Assembly (NCBI GenBank): GCA_009809945.1
Contig: WTPW01000692.1
Span: forward strand, 157,532-221,531
Direction: 5' to 3'
Length of the DNA stretch: 64,000 nucleotides
Source of the DNA: Gigaspora margarita
Taxonomy: Eukaryota; Glomeromycota; Glomeromycetes; Diversisporales; Gigasporaceae
In this document: positions 35,101 to 47,032 of the stretch, piece after piece
How positions within the stretch are numbered: position 1 is the stretch's first letter
Layout: each line of letters starts with the position of its first letter
The notes under the pieces: model-generated
The model's database searches: none
What the model saw: only the letters and a program-made list of their open reading frames with translations
Told to the model about the DNA's origin: nothing
Program-made: the position numbers and the translations under genes

Positions 35101-35315
35101 TTTATCGATAGTCCTCATCAAGGGGCATTTAAATGCGCATCGTTGCGATTTATTTCAAATTATTGCGATGTAATATTGTGTAATTTTTTATATATATATT
35201 TTGTAATATTCCGTAATTAAAAATTGTGAAAGCTATCGTGTCGATTCAAAATTCTTGTACAAGTTTTCAGGCTATAATAACTTACGTAAGATTATGTTTA
35301 TATAATTTGCTGATG
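32110..35315 (+). mobile_element. Family G AT-rich element, both ends present, with a nested MITE
   Basis: Starts CGTCAGCAAATTTAATAG and ends AATTTGCTGATG. In order it has palindromic ATATTACGAAATATT-like repeats, a TATATCGATATATAAC block, a nested MITE (32502-33124), the core AACCTGGGTCATACCAAGCA (near 33288), T-rich tracts, the CTTTGCAAGAA minisatellite, several copies of GCGAATATAAG and AGCTAGTATTATGCG (34380-34830), and an AT-rich right end. It has no ORF. It separates the recombinase from the RNase H region of the host retrotransposon. Confidence 0.65.
32502..33124. mobile_element. MITE nested in the family G copy
   Basis: The ends are CCTTAAACC ... GGTTTAAGG with further inverted GCAAATTTGCCTGC-type sequence inside. 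The uninterrupted site exists in the copy at 14772 (GTTATTCATCTGC), confirming this as an insertion. The TSD is ambiguous (TAT is possible). No coding capacity. Confidence 0.72.
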
Positions 35316-37325
35316 TTGTATTGAGAATAGTTGTAGCTTTTTTGTCAAATGGTAGTTGGCTTCGGAATTTTTGGGTATTATTTGTCTCATTGCTTTGCAA
35401 AGATGCTATTGTTTAAGAGAAGGAATAAAGGCTATTAGGTCTGTAAATTCAGCTGGAATGTTAGGTTAAGATAACATGTTAGTACTATAAACGGCCATAT
35501 AAAAGACCCCCCATGATAGTAGATCCCCCACGTATCATCCCCAGGTTTACAGTATAGGTTGAGATTTTTGGAAAAGATAAGAGACCTGGGTATACTAGAG
35601 AATCTAAACTGATAAAAGACCTGGGTATACTATAGGATAAACATTCGAATAGCTTAAAAATAACATATTACTTGTACCAATATGCTATATTTATATTGCC
35701 TGGTACTGGACCTACTGGACCCCCATCTGTACAATAGACCCCTGGGTCTACTATTGGGTTTAAAATTGAGAAAATGTAACAGACCCGGGTCTTTTATATG
35801 GCCGTTTACAGTATATTATGAGTGATAAATACACAGTGCCTATTGTGAGAAAACAGATTTGCTTCAGTATTTTTTGATCCAGGTATGTGTTCGAGTTTTA
35901 TAAAAAAGCTTACGTGGATTTGAGTTTTGTATATTTTAGTAATTATATTGTTGATGTCTTGGTTTTTGCAGTAGCCTGCATAGTAGGATTCAGCATTTGA
36001 CAGGTTATTAGTCCAAATGATTAATTTTTTTTTCTCATATAGGTGCGAAGGTACATATCACTATAAGGGCGATGATTAGTTCCCACATTTGGATGTTTAT
36101 TTTTGCCAGGTTGATTGATTTTGACCAGTTAAAAGCTTTAAAGTAATTTAGGTATGTGGCATCTTAACCTTTGTTCGATACATCAGTGAAGAGATTGAGA
36201 GTGTATGATAGGCACTATTCCCAGTTTTGAAACAATTGGATGCCTAGCCATGTTTGTATTGCTGAGACCTACTAGTTTATATCAAATATAATTGGTTTTG
36301 TAAGCCTTATATGATATCTAGGATTAGTTTGCTATTTTGTATATTTATCAAACACTGCATAAATGGGGCATTCTTGTGGTATAATTTGACAGGTCCAAAC
36401 GAGCGATCTGACTAATGACTAGAGGTTTTTGTGGAAACACTATTTTTTGGTTATCTATTGCTTTAGTAGGGTGATTAATTTGTTACATTTCCTTTGTAGG
36501 ACAGAGAGAACACCAAACATCTAGTATAGAGATCATACTTGAAATTTTTTAGCGAAAACATTTAAAATTTGAGAAGCAAAAAACAGTTTTTGCCAATTAT
36601 ATTGGCATCTAGTAGTCCAATTTGAATGAATTTTTTTTAAATGAAGCTCTTAGTAAGGCACATCTAACAAAAAAAAGTTTATTCAATTCTGATTACTGGA
36701 TTAGAAGTTATTAAAGTAAATAGATTTTGTCATTTTTAATGAATTAGACCAAAATTGGCCAAAATCCAGTTATGACCAATATAAGAGATGTTCAGGGTTC
36801 TGGACAGAGGCTGTCATAGTATTGGTGTTTAATATTATTTCCAAAAATGTAACACTCATGCTGGGGCCCTTCATTTTTGTTTCTTTGTACGGTATATTAA
36901 TGGAATTCAAGATGCGTAAGAATTGCCCTAGTTCACGTATTCCATCTGATAAGCTTATTATAAGAAAATTATTCATATAGTGGATTTTGGTTAGGATTTC
37001 TTGTTGGGAGGCGATCCATGTTATTGAGTCCGCGAAGTGGCAGAATATGCCTCCTGATGCTCTGTTGCCGAATACGAGAACTTTGTCAAAGTACATCTGG
37101 TTTCTGTGACAAAATCCTTGCAGGATTTGGTTTACTAGGTGAACTGAGAGTATGTGGTAGGCATCTTTAATGTCAACCTTGAATAGGGTGCAGCCTTTGC
37201 TATAATAGTTGATCCATCAAATTGCGTGAGTAACTGTTTTATATTTCATGACAAATTTGAGTTTATTGATTCGATCGTTTATACTAATTTCAGAAGGAGA
37301 TGACAGATGGAATATTACTTGGTAA
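35316..37325 (-). pseudogene. Reverse transcriptase and RNase H of a Ngaro/DIRS-like element
   Basis: On the minus strand the sequence reads LFKVDIKDAYHILSVH (RT block A, near 37180). Then comes MYFDKVLVFGNRASGGIFCHFADS and HYMNNFLII, where YLDDF would carry two catalytic aspartates; here the motif is YMNNF, so the site is destroyed. Next is KGPSMSVTFLEIILNT. Further along are MWELIIALIVICTFAPIW and EHIPGSKNTEANL (near 35880), the RNase H signature of DIRS-type elements. A Tc1-type MITE (35485-35811) is inserted within it. Upstream coding sequence continues beyond the small hAT MITE at 37326-37455. Confidence 0.75.
35485..35811. mobile_element. Tc1/mariner-type MITE, 327 bases
   Basis: Ends are CTATAAACGGCCATATAA and its near-complement (one mismatch in the first bases), about 27 bases each, flanked by TA (35483-35484 and 35812-35813). 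The interior is rich in GACCTGGGT and GACCCCC. No ORF. Confidence 0.82.
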
Positions 37326-37455
37326 TAGTGTTGGCACTGGAATTCTAGAACACCACTGAAATTCTAGAATTTTTACTGGAACCACTGGAAGGCTATAAGA
37401 ATCTGAAATTCCAGTGGTGTTTCAGTAGTATTCCAGAATTCCAGTGCCAATACAG
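37326..37455. mobile_element. Small hAT-type MITE, 130 bases
   Basis: Starts TAGTGTTGGCACTGGAATTC and ends with the complement of CTGTATTGGCACTGGAATTC. It is flanked by CTTGGTAA (37318-37325) and CTCGGTAA (37456-37463), seven of eight bases matching. Reading across with one TSD copy restores the host RT frame as KAYRVIFHLSSPSEISIND, a recognised block of DIRS-type RTs. That strongly confirms the boundaries. Confidence 0.85.
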
Positions 37456-37572
37456 CTCGGTAAGCTTTAGGGTGTGTGTCTTTCTTTTTCACAAGACTAC
37501 ATAGTTTTATTTGAAAAATGTTACATGGAGCTTGGTTTTCTTAAAATGGGCCACAGATTCTTTTGTTTGCTA

Positions 37573-37890
37573 CTGTATGTGTCCGAAAATAAGCTACCTT
37601 TTTTGGCCAAAAAATTACACGAAAAAATATGGGTAGCTTATTTTCGAAATATAGAGTTTTTTGAAAAAATTAAAAAACGTACTAATAAAATGTTGTCCAA
37701 ATGATACCAAATTTTTACTGTAAGTGTATTTTGATGTCCTGAACAAGTTTACTTAATGGCACTTTTGAGGTTTACTTAGTAAAATTTAGACTTTTATATG
37801 TAGCAACTGCTAACGGGTTTTTTAAGATTTTTGAAAAAAATCAGGGGGGTAGCTTATTTTAGGTACTAGCTTATTTTCGGACATATACGG
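37573..37890. mobile_element. Tc1/mariner-type MITE, 318 bases (copy 2)
   Basis: Same family and length as 3928-4245 but in opposite orientation. The inverted ends contain GTCCGAAAATAAGC, flanked by TA (37571-37572 and 37891-37892). It is inserted in the RT region of the Ngaro/DIRS-like element. Confidence 0.82.
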
Positions 37891-37959
37891 TAACTCGTTT
37901 CTATATAGCTGAGGAATGCTTCTGGGCAATATTGATTGATTGCAGGTTTTTTTGGATAA

Positions 37960-38559
37960 GGGGAGTGCAGTAAATCACGTAATTAGGGTTTACATAGGTC
38001 TGACCCCCCTCCCTCCTGTGATAGACTATTGACCAATCAAATTTCGTCTTTTTAATATTAAAAAAATTCAAAAATGTTTTTGACCCCACATATGATAACA
38101 GTCGCTACATAGTAAAGTCAAAATTTTACTATGTGAATAGATTAAGGTTGCTTAAGTAAACTTGTTCAAAAGATCAAAATACACTTACTCTAAAATTTTC
38201 ATCAGTATTGGAATACTTTTTATTATTTGACTTTTTGATTTTTATGTTCGACGAAAATTTTAAAATTTTTTAAAAAAATACATTTGACGAATGTAAAAAT
38301 TAAAAGTTAAATAATAAAAACTTCTTCAATTTTGATAATAATTTCAAAATAAATGTATTTTGATATTCCAAACAAGTTTACTTAATCGATAATTATCGAT
38401 TGACATAGTAAAATTTAGACTTTACTATGTAGCAACTTTCAGTGAATTTTTATTATAATAAATACTTCAATATTATTGGCTATTTTACTATATATATATA
38501 TAGGATGTGATAATTGGGACCCCTCCCCTAAAAAAATTACGTGATTTTTTGTGCTCCTC
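37960..38559. mobile_element. PIF/Harbinger-like MITE, 600 bases, TAA target duplication
   Basis: Left end GGGGAGTGCAGTAAATCACG, right end the complement of GAGGAGCACAAAAAATCACG, flanked by TAA (37957-37959 and 38560-38562). The interior is itself a foldback whose arms (about 38098-38200 and 38360-38430) carry CTTAAGTAAACTTGTTC, a module also seen in other MITEs here. On the minus strand the host frame reads FRFNFRGPRSLI before it and SKKTCNQSILPRSIPQLYRN after it. Confidence 0.8.
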
Positions 38560-39026
38560 TAATCAAGGATCGGGGTCCTCTGAAATTGAATCTGAAGCTC
38601 TGTGTAATGCCGTTGGTTAGATATTCAATGAATGGGCAGTTCAGGTGATAGTTGGTAAGGAGGAGTGCATCTATTTGCGCATCAGTACGTGATGTTCTGT
38701 GATCATCTACGTGTGACCTGGCCAATCAGAATCGTTCACGATAAAATGTTGAAATGATCATCTTTTTTTAATTAATAATACGTACTACTTTACACGAATA
38801 CTTATACGAAATCAATTTATCCTATAATTTTTTATAAACGCGAAAAAAAATTAAGTTCACCAAAAAAAATTAGGCACTTTATACTTATGGGAAAGTTAAG
38901 TATTAAATAAAATTACGCTTTAGTATCTATGAACTTTATTATAATTTAAACTTTATTTATATGCGAAAGAAGAAAAAATTAATTATTGAGCTATCTCTAT
39001 CTATATTACTGCTTTATATTAATTTA

Positions 39027-41284
39027 TTACTTAGAGTTTAGTTGTTTTTTTATGTTATAATTAGTGCCTTTTAACTCAGATTCAGGAATAGGACAATTAT
39101 CATATAAATAAATTTTAGATTTTCTTTTTATTCCTGTACTTACAATCGATTCTAAATCGGCGGCATTAATTAAATTTCTTTCTTCTTGACCATGGTGATT
39201 CCAAACTCTTCGAATTGCATTAACCCAATCTTCAAAAGACACATCATCAACTTGCTTGAGCTTTTCTGTTTCTTGAATATACGAAACTTCAGGTACTGGT
39301 GCTGGGTAGAACTTTTGGCATACACAAAATATGTGTTTGCATCCTATTCTGCGAAATTTATAGTCTGGACAATCGCATTCAAAATTTACAGGTTTTAAGT
39401 TTATGTTATCTCGTAAAGTATCTTTAATATTAATTTTATAATTTTCATTTGTAGACAGTGACTTTACAAGATAACATCGACCACCAGGCATTTTAAAACT
39501 TTCTAAGTTTGAACTATCAAGTTCTCAGCACCGTTGTTCTTTTTGTCGCAGTTTCATCCTTCTGATCATCAAATCAGCAGCTTTACATTCGAACTCGGCA
39601 TCCGTTAAGGCTGCCCGTAAAGTCCAAACTAAAGTGTCAATTCGATGATTTTGCTTGCCACTTAGATATGTATACTTGAATTTTTTATGCCAGGATTCGA
39701 TATAATTAGTTGTATTCATTTCCTGATGCTCATATAATCGATAAGCATCAACCCACTTTTCATAATTTACATAATATTCTCTTTTTAGATATTCTACCCA
39801 TTTTGATTCGCCATAATTAGCCCACTGTTGAAGATAGTTATCAAACTCATTTCGTACTTGTGAAGTATCTCGAAGCCGCATTATAGCACCAAGCCCATCT
39901 AATGTGGCCTTTTGTGCTACCTGTTTTTTTGTCCGTTTACAAGTACCATCGTTATATTTTACAAAATAATCATTATCACTATTAATTTTACTTCTATTCT
40001 TTTGTCAGGCATTTTTTATATGCCATTGGCAAAGTAAAATTCTCGCATTAGGAAAGATTTCTCTAATAGCTTTTTGCTGGGCATCATCGTCATCTGTAAG
40101 AAAGGTGTGAGGTTTCCAATTTATATTCTTATTTTTTATACTAGTAAGCCAATAAATTAATGTTTCACTGGCTTTTTTTTCTGAAATTAGATGTGCTACA
40201 GGAACACCCTGACCACCATTATCATCCCGCACAAGCATGGTAAAAAGATGTGTATTATGCGATGTTGTGCCATGCATTCCATTTATGCAAACAGTTTGGG
40301 CGCTCTTTGATTTGAGTATTTGCTTCTGGAATTCAGTTTGAAATCCATATAAAAAACCTAAATTCGAATTCCAAGTAAGATTACTACAAATAAACGATCC
40401 ATCTTCTTGAGATGAGACGATCCATTCATTTACTGATACATCTTCGCCATAACCTTCTTCTTTATTACCCAGATAAATTACACCTTTTAGCCATGAAAAT
40501 AAGTAAAAAAACATTTAATAATTAGTAAGTTAATTAGATTTTAATATGTAGTTTAATTTATTTTTAATTTTATATTTAATTTTATTGTTTTATATTTTTT
40601 ATTTTATACATTTATTAATTTACCTTTCATTTTATCATGGACAATATTATAGACGTCGATATAGGAGAGATATGCATCCCGTCTTTGGGTTAAGGGCAAA
40701 GAACTTAAATCGTCATTGTTACATAATTGATTGACTCGGTTATGAAACATTGATACAATTTGTGTGGGTTTCATCCCATCTCTTGCTCTTTCTCTTATCC
40801 ACTCCTTCGCCTGTTGAAACAAATGAATATTGCACAGATCTTCATCAGTTCCAGATGCATGTCCATTATGAAGTGTGTAGTGGATAATTTGAACTGCATC
40901 ACCCTCTTCATTACGATGTTTTTGTACTTTTAGGTAGGATTTGCATCTGACCTTCTTGGATGGTTTCTGAATGGGTCGAGGTTTGTTGCGGCCTGTCGAA
41001 TTTTGATTAGCAAAGCGAGCTACGGTTCTAGGATTTCCAGCACAATGACATAAATATTTGACATTTAACTGATATTCTTTATTCTCTCGTCTGAGACACC
41101 GAACATAATGGGCTCCAGAAATATTAGGAAGAACGTTTTTGATCCAATCTTCATACGTGCTTAGGTTAAGATGAGTATATATTTCTATATTATCATTTGA
41201 ATCTTCAATTTTTTCATCTTCAATTTGTTCATCTTCATAAATAGCTTTGTCGATTATATCAATTGGGTCAAATTCACTAGACAT
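39027..41284 (-). pseudogene. MULE transposase with SWIM zinc finger, two in-frame TGA stops
   Basis: Exon 1 (41284-40624) and exon 2 (40483-39027) join in phase 1 across a 140-base GT-AG intron, spanning 705 codons. The N-terminal third is acidic, then a basic region with HCAGNPRTVARF. Exon 2 carries the MULE domain: GVPVAHLISEKKASETLIYWL, then FLTDDDDAQQKAIREIFPNA and LLCQWHIKNA. The SWIM zinc finger follows near the C-terminus (CDCPDYKFRRIGCKHIF, C-x-C-x9-C-x-H). The first catalytic Asp, expected in CIDGTHGT, is Asn (CINGMHGT, AAT at 40283-40281). In-frame TGA codons lie at 40007-40005 and 39527-39525; otherwise the frame is open. Protein would cut and paste the surrounding element; this copy is inactive. 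It may still have been active recently, since only point changes are seen. Confidence 0.85.
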
Positions 41285-41913
41285 ATTAAATTTTTTTAAA
41301 TATTTATTTTATGAGGAATTTAAAGATAAAAGATGAAAAAACTCAATGTTAACACGAAGGCGATATAACATTGTGATCGTCTCTTTTATAACCTTTTCTA
41401 TACGCTTAATAACAAATATTTTATTAATATATTTTATCTTTAAATAGGTATTTGGAGGTATTGGCATGATAGAAGTATTTTTTAATTTATTTTTATTATT
41501 ATTAATTTAATACTGTATTTTTGATTCTTATGAATTCAGCAGGCAATTAAGGCATTGACATGCAACAAAATTTTATCTCTTTTATTCTTATGAATTGTCA
41601 GGTAATGAATCATTAGCATACAACAGGAGTATGTTTTATTTTAATTTTTTTTTTATTTTTTATTTTTTATTTTTTTTTTGATCTTTAATTTTATATTTAT
41701 TTTCACGAATCGGAAGGTAGGCATTGGCATGCAACAGGAGTATTCTTTAATATAATTTTTATTTTATTTTATTTTTTATTTTTTTTAATAGTTGATTACG
41801 ATTTGGCAAGAAACAAGTTAGTACGTGCATTTTTTTGTTAGAATATCCATTAGTAAAAAGCAAAAAAAAAATAATATATTAACAATTATTTTTTATTAAA
41901 CTTATTATTTTTA

Positions 41914-42073
41914 GTGCAATCAGACCTCCGTAAATGCATCCTCTATAATGCACATGTAATTTGGTCCCATCTCATGCATTTTGCTCTCTATAAATGCATA
42001 TTCTCTCTAAATGTGCATTTCAATTTTTTTTACTATAGTTCTGAGGAAGCGCACTTATGGAGTCTGATTGTAT
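41914..42073. mobile_element. Small MITE with TA flanks (pogo/Tc1-like)
   Basis: Left end GTGCAATCAGACCTCCGTAA, right end the near-complement (TTATGGAGTCTGATTGTAT), flanked by TA (41912-41913 and 42074-42075). The interior has repeated AAATGCAT words. It lies in the upstream part of the MULE. Confidence 0.6.
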
Positions 42074-42418
42074 TAGTTTATACATATCAAGTAAGTTATA
42101 GAATTTATTATGCAATTGTTTACCATTTATAATTATTTCAATTAAATAAAATTTAATAATGCAAGATTTTAATTTAATAATGATTTATTTAATTAATAAC
42201 GATTATTTATTTATTTATTTAATAACGATGATTGATTTATTTAATTAATAACAATGATAGTATTTATTTAGTACAATGATTTATTTATTTAACATTTATG
42301 TATCGTAATCGCATACTGCATACTTGAATTTGATTTTTCTACGCAGATAGTGCAGTAATAATATTTTGTCAAGAATGACATGAAGTTCAAAAATTTAGAA
42401 ATAAGAAATGAAATATTA

Positions 42419-42548
42419 GGGGGTTTCAAAATTAAAATCAGAGATCCTATTTTACTTTTCTGATTTATAATTCAACNCAGTAAAAATGCTATTGAAAACC
42501 CNGTTTATTTTCAAAATGCGCCACTTATTTGTTAATTTTGAAACCCCC
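42419..42548. mobile_element. Small MITE with TA flanks, 130 bases
   Basis: Ends GGGGGTTTCAAAATTAA and its complement, flanked by TA (42417-42418 and 42549-42550). Two single ambiguous bases (42477, 42502) fall inside, possibly from unresolved copies. It is nested in the MULE. Confidence 0.72.
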
Positions 42549-43037
42549 TATTGTATAGAATGTAGAACATCACAAATAAAATATAAACAAGATATGAAAT
42601 ATAGAACGCAACAAATAAGAAATAAAAATTGACTAAATTCTAATTTTGAAGCAAATTGGTATTTTTTCTTATAATTTATTGAAGTCTTTTTGCTATTTTT
42701 TTTGTATATACTGAAGGCATTAAATTGTAGAATTATAGCGGGCAATTTTAAAGCAATAATTTCATTTATTTAGGGCAAAATACTTAGTCTTAAGAAATTG
42801 AAGGGTATAAAAAACAAAGATTTGCAAAACAAAAGTAGAAAATACTACTGAGTACCATTGTAAATTAGTAAACATGTAAAGTAATAAACGTTGTACTAGT
42901 TTACATATTGAAAATTATTAACGTAACGATGATAAAAAAAGATGATTACAACATTTTATCGTGAACGATTCTGATTGGCCAGGTCATGCGTAGATGATCA
43001 CAGAACATCACGTACTGATGCACAAATAGATGCACTC

Positions 43038-43436
43038 GGTAACGAGCTGGAAGGCTTGGATATTAATAGGTGTTTGTACATTAAATTGTTGTAGATCTAA
43101 TTGCGATAGCAGTTTCTGCACTGTTTTAGTTAGTGGGATGTTTTGAGGAAGAATGGCCATGATTATTTTGTTTACTAATTGTAGTGTTGGGGCCTCATTG
43201 GTAGTAATGCCACATGATAGCTTGAACTGTGCTATGTGTCTAAAACTGGGCTCAGTGCATAGTTGTGTTTTTCTAGAGTATTTGATGAATTGGTTAGTAG
43301 GTTTGTACTTAATTCTATTTATTATATATATATATTTTGTTTTATGTTTCGTTGTTAATCTGGTATAGCATGTATTCACTATTTTTTTTTTCACTTTTGT
43401 TGCTTGTCTCTTTCTTTCTCTCTTTTTTTTTCTCTC

Positions 43437-43468
<32 letters not shown>

Positions 43469-45047
43469 GCTGTATGTAAGTTGTAAGTATAAGCGTATTC
43501 GCATTCTCCTCTTTTTTTTTTTTTTTAGATCAACTCAGTATTTTTTTATTGTCCTCTGCAAGTTAGACTGGAATTGTATTTTCTACTTGTCTGTTGCCTA
43601 TTGTTTTATAAAAACATCTCCTTTTTGAATGGCTGATCTTTTTGCAGATTAGACATGCATATACTCTCTGACAGTTGTTCTCATTAGAACATTCTCATCT
43701 ATTCCAGTTAATGCAGATTTGCTTTCTATTATGCCACACAGTATCTGGTTGCAAAGTTTGTAAATTGTTAATTGGGCAGGGTCATTTAGTGGTGGTCATG
43801 TCAAAGTTTTCACCTTCTGCCTCAATATTCTGATAGAAAGAGTTGTATCACAATTGTAGTGAGGCTTAATCTTCGATTTTCATCATAGAAAAGTATGCCC
43901 GAGAATTTATGTTTTATGTAAAGGGTATTTATATGATCATGGTATGAGTTTAGTTCTTGTTCTTTGAGCTCATAAATTATTAGTACAGCTTTTGTGTAAG
44001 CTTTAAATGCCAAGAGCTATTCAGCAATGTCCATAAATTTTGTGATGCAGTTGTATTTTCAGATTGTGATAGTACCTCCTTCTGTGGTTACTAATGTATG
44101 GTCTTCATTATTAGTTTTTAGAAATTGCTTTATGCTTTTGTATGCGAATTTATGCATGTTTATATACACTCCTGTAGCGACAACTTTCCATAAGCGCATA
44201 GGGAGGCTTAGTTTATTGGGCAGTGTTTCAATAAGTTTTTGGCCGTTAGACCAATTGAGAACCCACCAGAGTTGAATCTGTTCGATTCTTGCTGCCAAAG
44301 GATTGTCGAAGCTGAGAACAAGTAGGGATTATCTGCATATTCAATCGAGGGATATTGTTGTGAGGTTGCTTTTACTTTGATAATTTGATTGATGTAGGGA
44401 GGAAAGTATGATAGTATATTTGTTTCGATGGTGTTTTTGTTATTGATTAGCAAGTTGTTTAGTAAGGAGGTTAAGACAATTATCTTGGTTCTGCATAGTT
44501 TTATTGCTTTGTTTGTTACTGTGCTAGAAACTGAGTAAGTAGAATTCGTGGTTGTGGCTTGGTATAGTATGCTAGTTCTGGTTTCTCATATTTAGCTCAT
44601 CTTGGATCAGAGGGTTCTAGTGGCTCTGGTATATGGTAGTGTGCTAGTTCAGGTTCGTGGTGCTGTGATGGTCTGGGTTTGTTGTGCTGATTTGAGAGTT
44701 AGGGTATTGCTGCTATTAATACAGGAATCTAATCGCTCATTTAACTTCTTAATTAGATTTGCGTTTGATTGGTCTATGTATAATTTGATAGTGCTGATGA
44801 TTGCATTAGATGTTACTTAACATGATTCATCTATATATGCTTTTGTATTTAGGTCAATTTTGGAAGAATCAATATTGATAGCTAGGTTACCAGCTGTTGC
44901 ATTACTGGGTGTATTTGTATTTGCCGATTTGTCCATTTGTATTACAAAAACTATTTTTGAAATTTCAGGACAGAGTTTGTTGAGTTCTGGGATCTTGGTA
45001 TTTATAGTCTGAATTTTGAGTAGCTTATGCGTGACCTGTGACTCCAT
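43038..45047 (-). pseudogene. 5' (gag-like) region of the Ngaro/DIRS-like element
   Basis: The frame opens at the ATG at 45047 (MESQVTHKLLKIQTINTKIP). It continues through several frame changes: NNKNTIETNILSYFPPYINQ near 44440, LWKVVATGVYINMHKFAYKS near 44170, AFKAYTKAVLIIYELKEQEL near 44010, and NIPLTKTVQKLLSQLDLQQF near 43120. Just before the MULE insertion it reads TPINIQAFQL, a common start of the RT-side ORF in DIRS-type elements. The earlier part has no identifiable enzyme motif and is called gag-like only by position. Intervening stops and T-rich patches (43390-43530) show decay. Confidence 0.55.
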
Positions 45048-45329
45048 GACACTTAATTGATTGGAGAATATTGCTGCTGTATAATATTGAAGTGAGTCAT
45101 GCTTTATGGATCTCTTCTTATTGGTAGCAGGTTAATCATGTGATCTGTATTACTAGTTATTGCACTCTAGATCTGCCAGTTTGTTAATCACATGATCTGA
45201 TATCACATGCTCCTGTGCTTAGCTCCATTTTTCGAACTGTTGAGTTTTGATCAACCTATACAAATTTTGGCTATAAATTTGATTAAATGTTTATGTGCAA
45301 CTAATTTAAAAGTTGAATTTCAGATACTG
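45048..45329. other. 5' flank of the Ngaro/DIRS-like element
   Basis: Two related segments, AATCATGTGATCTG near 45133 and AATCACATGATCTGATATC near 45187, form an imperfect repeat. They could belong to the element's terminal repeat, but no matching copy was found at the other end. Confidence 0.3.
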
Positions 45330-45337
45330 GTTTTGAC

Positions 45338-45569
45338 TAGTGATTTTAAGCCACATGGTTTTAGTTAGCTAGCTTAGTCCTCTAGTTAATAGTTATCTAT
45401 TGAACTGCATTCAGAATATTTTGGGATTTTTGACCTGTACTTTATATCTATTTGTTTTCCTTTCAGAATTTATCAGAATCTTATAATAGTTAGCTGATCA
45501 CATTACATCGACTGGTTTAGCTAGCTAAGCTAGCTTAGCTGCAGCTATATTAACTGGCTTAAATCACTA
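45338..45569. mobile_element. hAT-type MITE, 232 bases, perfect 8-base target duplication
   Basis: Starts TAGTGATTTTAAGCCA and ends TGGCTTAAATCACTA. It is flanked by GTTTTGAC on both sides (45330-45337 and 45570-45577). The interior is rich in GCTAGCTAAGC words. TIR sequence is close to the elements at 4970 and 56620. Confidence 0.9.
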
Positions 45570-45577
45570 GTTTTGAC

Positions 45578-46159
45578 TATTATGTTACATCTGATCTTAA
45601 ATTTTGATTGGCTAAAATTTTAGGAGGTGAACAATTTTTTGTGAGGGAGCTATAATATTTAAGTTGTATTTTTTTTTTTGTTTACATTTTCCCTTGCTAT
45701 TAATAAAAAATTAATCCAACTCGGAATCTGATCTGGATAGATCAACTCATGATCAAAAATTTCAAAATATTGGCTAGTCAGAAAATATAAAATACGGGTA
45801 AGATGGATTAGAAAATTTCAGAAATAGGCTTTTTTTTTATGGAGACAGTTTTATATAGCATGTTAAAAAAAAATCCCATTAATAGCATAGTATTAAAAAA
45901 ATTTGCACCAACCATCCTATAATTAAACAAACATACTGGTATATAAATCATCTTTTTTCTTTATTGATTTAAAATTTTATTTGACAAACTATGGAATAAT
46001 AAAGGAACAAATGATGATTTACATATAAATAAATACCTATATCGGGGTTACTTAAGCCAGGTACAGTGTATCATGATTTTTCTGATTTTTAATTAAAATT
46101 GATTAATATTGTGGTTAAGGTTAAATGAAGGATAAAAAAATAGTTCATATATAGCAAAA
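45578..46159. other. AT-rich non-coding sequence
   Basis: No gene or bounded repeat is recognised. Confidence 0.5.
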
Positions 46160-46345
46160 TCGCATTTCCAACACTTTTATTTAGTGGGCCAAGACTGGTT
46201 TAGATAGCTGTTTTTATATTTTTTATATCTTTGTTTTTGTTGTCTTGTTTTATTCAGATGAATCTGGGTTATTGAGTAATTTCGTGATGTATCTGTCTTT
46301 AAGTGACCCTAGCTTTTAACAAACAAAAACGCTTTGTAAGTAGCA
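46160..46345 (+). mobile_element. Fragment of LINE 5' region
   Basis: Resembles 51244-51430 upstream of LINE-B: both have TTT-AGTG-CC-AGAC-GGTTTAGA followed by a T-rich TTTTTATATCTTTGTTTTTG stretch and a CAGATGAATCTG / CAGGCTGATCTG block. It is a decayed 5' UTR-like piece with no ORF. Confidence 0.5.
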
Positions 46346-47030
46346 AAAAAAAATGCTTTTCAGCTAATCACTTAAATGTTAGCTATACAACAGTTTTAAT
46401 AACTATATAAATATAATTTTTACAGAATAAATACTGTATACATTATCCTTTTTTGTATTAGGGATATTAATAGAGTGCTCCAGGGTGGTGTAGTGCATAC
46501 TCTGGCAGAGTATCCCTTAATAATACACTATGCTAAAGTATAAATCAGCGCATACTCCAAAGTGTAACTCAGAGTATAACCCAGAGTATAACCTTGAGCA
46601 GGAATATACATGGACAATCATGGACATGAGTTTGGACAGTTATAGACATTTTTAAGCAAAAAAATAAATTGAAATTACTTAAAATTTTATTATGATAACA
46701 TGATTTAAAATTAAGTAAAAAAGATTTATCACTAAATTTTACATATAATTTTATATTTTTAATAATATATACTTTATTATAAGATGTATGAACACTATGG
46801 ACACTATGGACATAAACAAGCCAAAAAAAGGTATGAACATAGTAAACATGACATTACTGACCTAGAGTACTATATGCTAAGCACTATGTAATTCTCTAGA
46901 GTTTATAGTAAGACTTCCATAATTACAAATTTGGTCAATGTAATAGAAACCAATATCTAAAATTTTTTTAACCAATTTTATTTTCCTTTGGAATCCAAAA
47001 ATTAAATTCTAACCATTGAATCTTATAAAC
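46346..47030. other. Non-coding sequence with short repeats
   Basis: It contains repeated AGAGTATAAC words (46560-46600) and repeated TGGACA/CTATGGACA words (46605-46820). No gene or element ends can be defined. Confidence 0.4.
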
Positions 47031-47032
47031 TA

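Larger units (their letters stand above)
38663..43037 (-). mobile_element. Mutator-like (MULE) transposon, 4375 bases
   Basis: Terminal inverted repeats of about 110 bases begin GAGTGCATCTATTTGYGC and continue to a T run. They are flanked by a 9-base duplication, GGTAAGGAG (38654-38662) and GGTAACGAG (43038-43046), one mismatch. A 9-base TSD with long TIRs fits Mutator. The element carries one transposase gene on the minus strand (41284-39027) and two small MITEs upstream of it. It is inserted in the gag/RT part of the Ngaro/DIRS-like element, whose frame continues on both sides (QAFQLVT and TNYHLNCPFIEYL). Confidence 0.88.
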
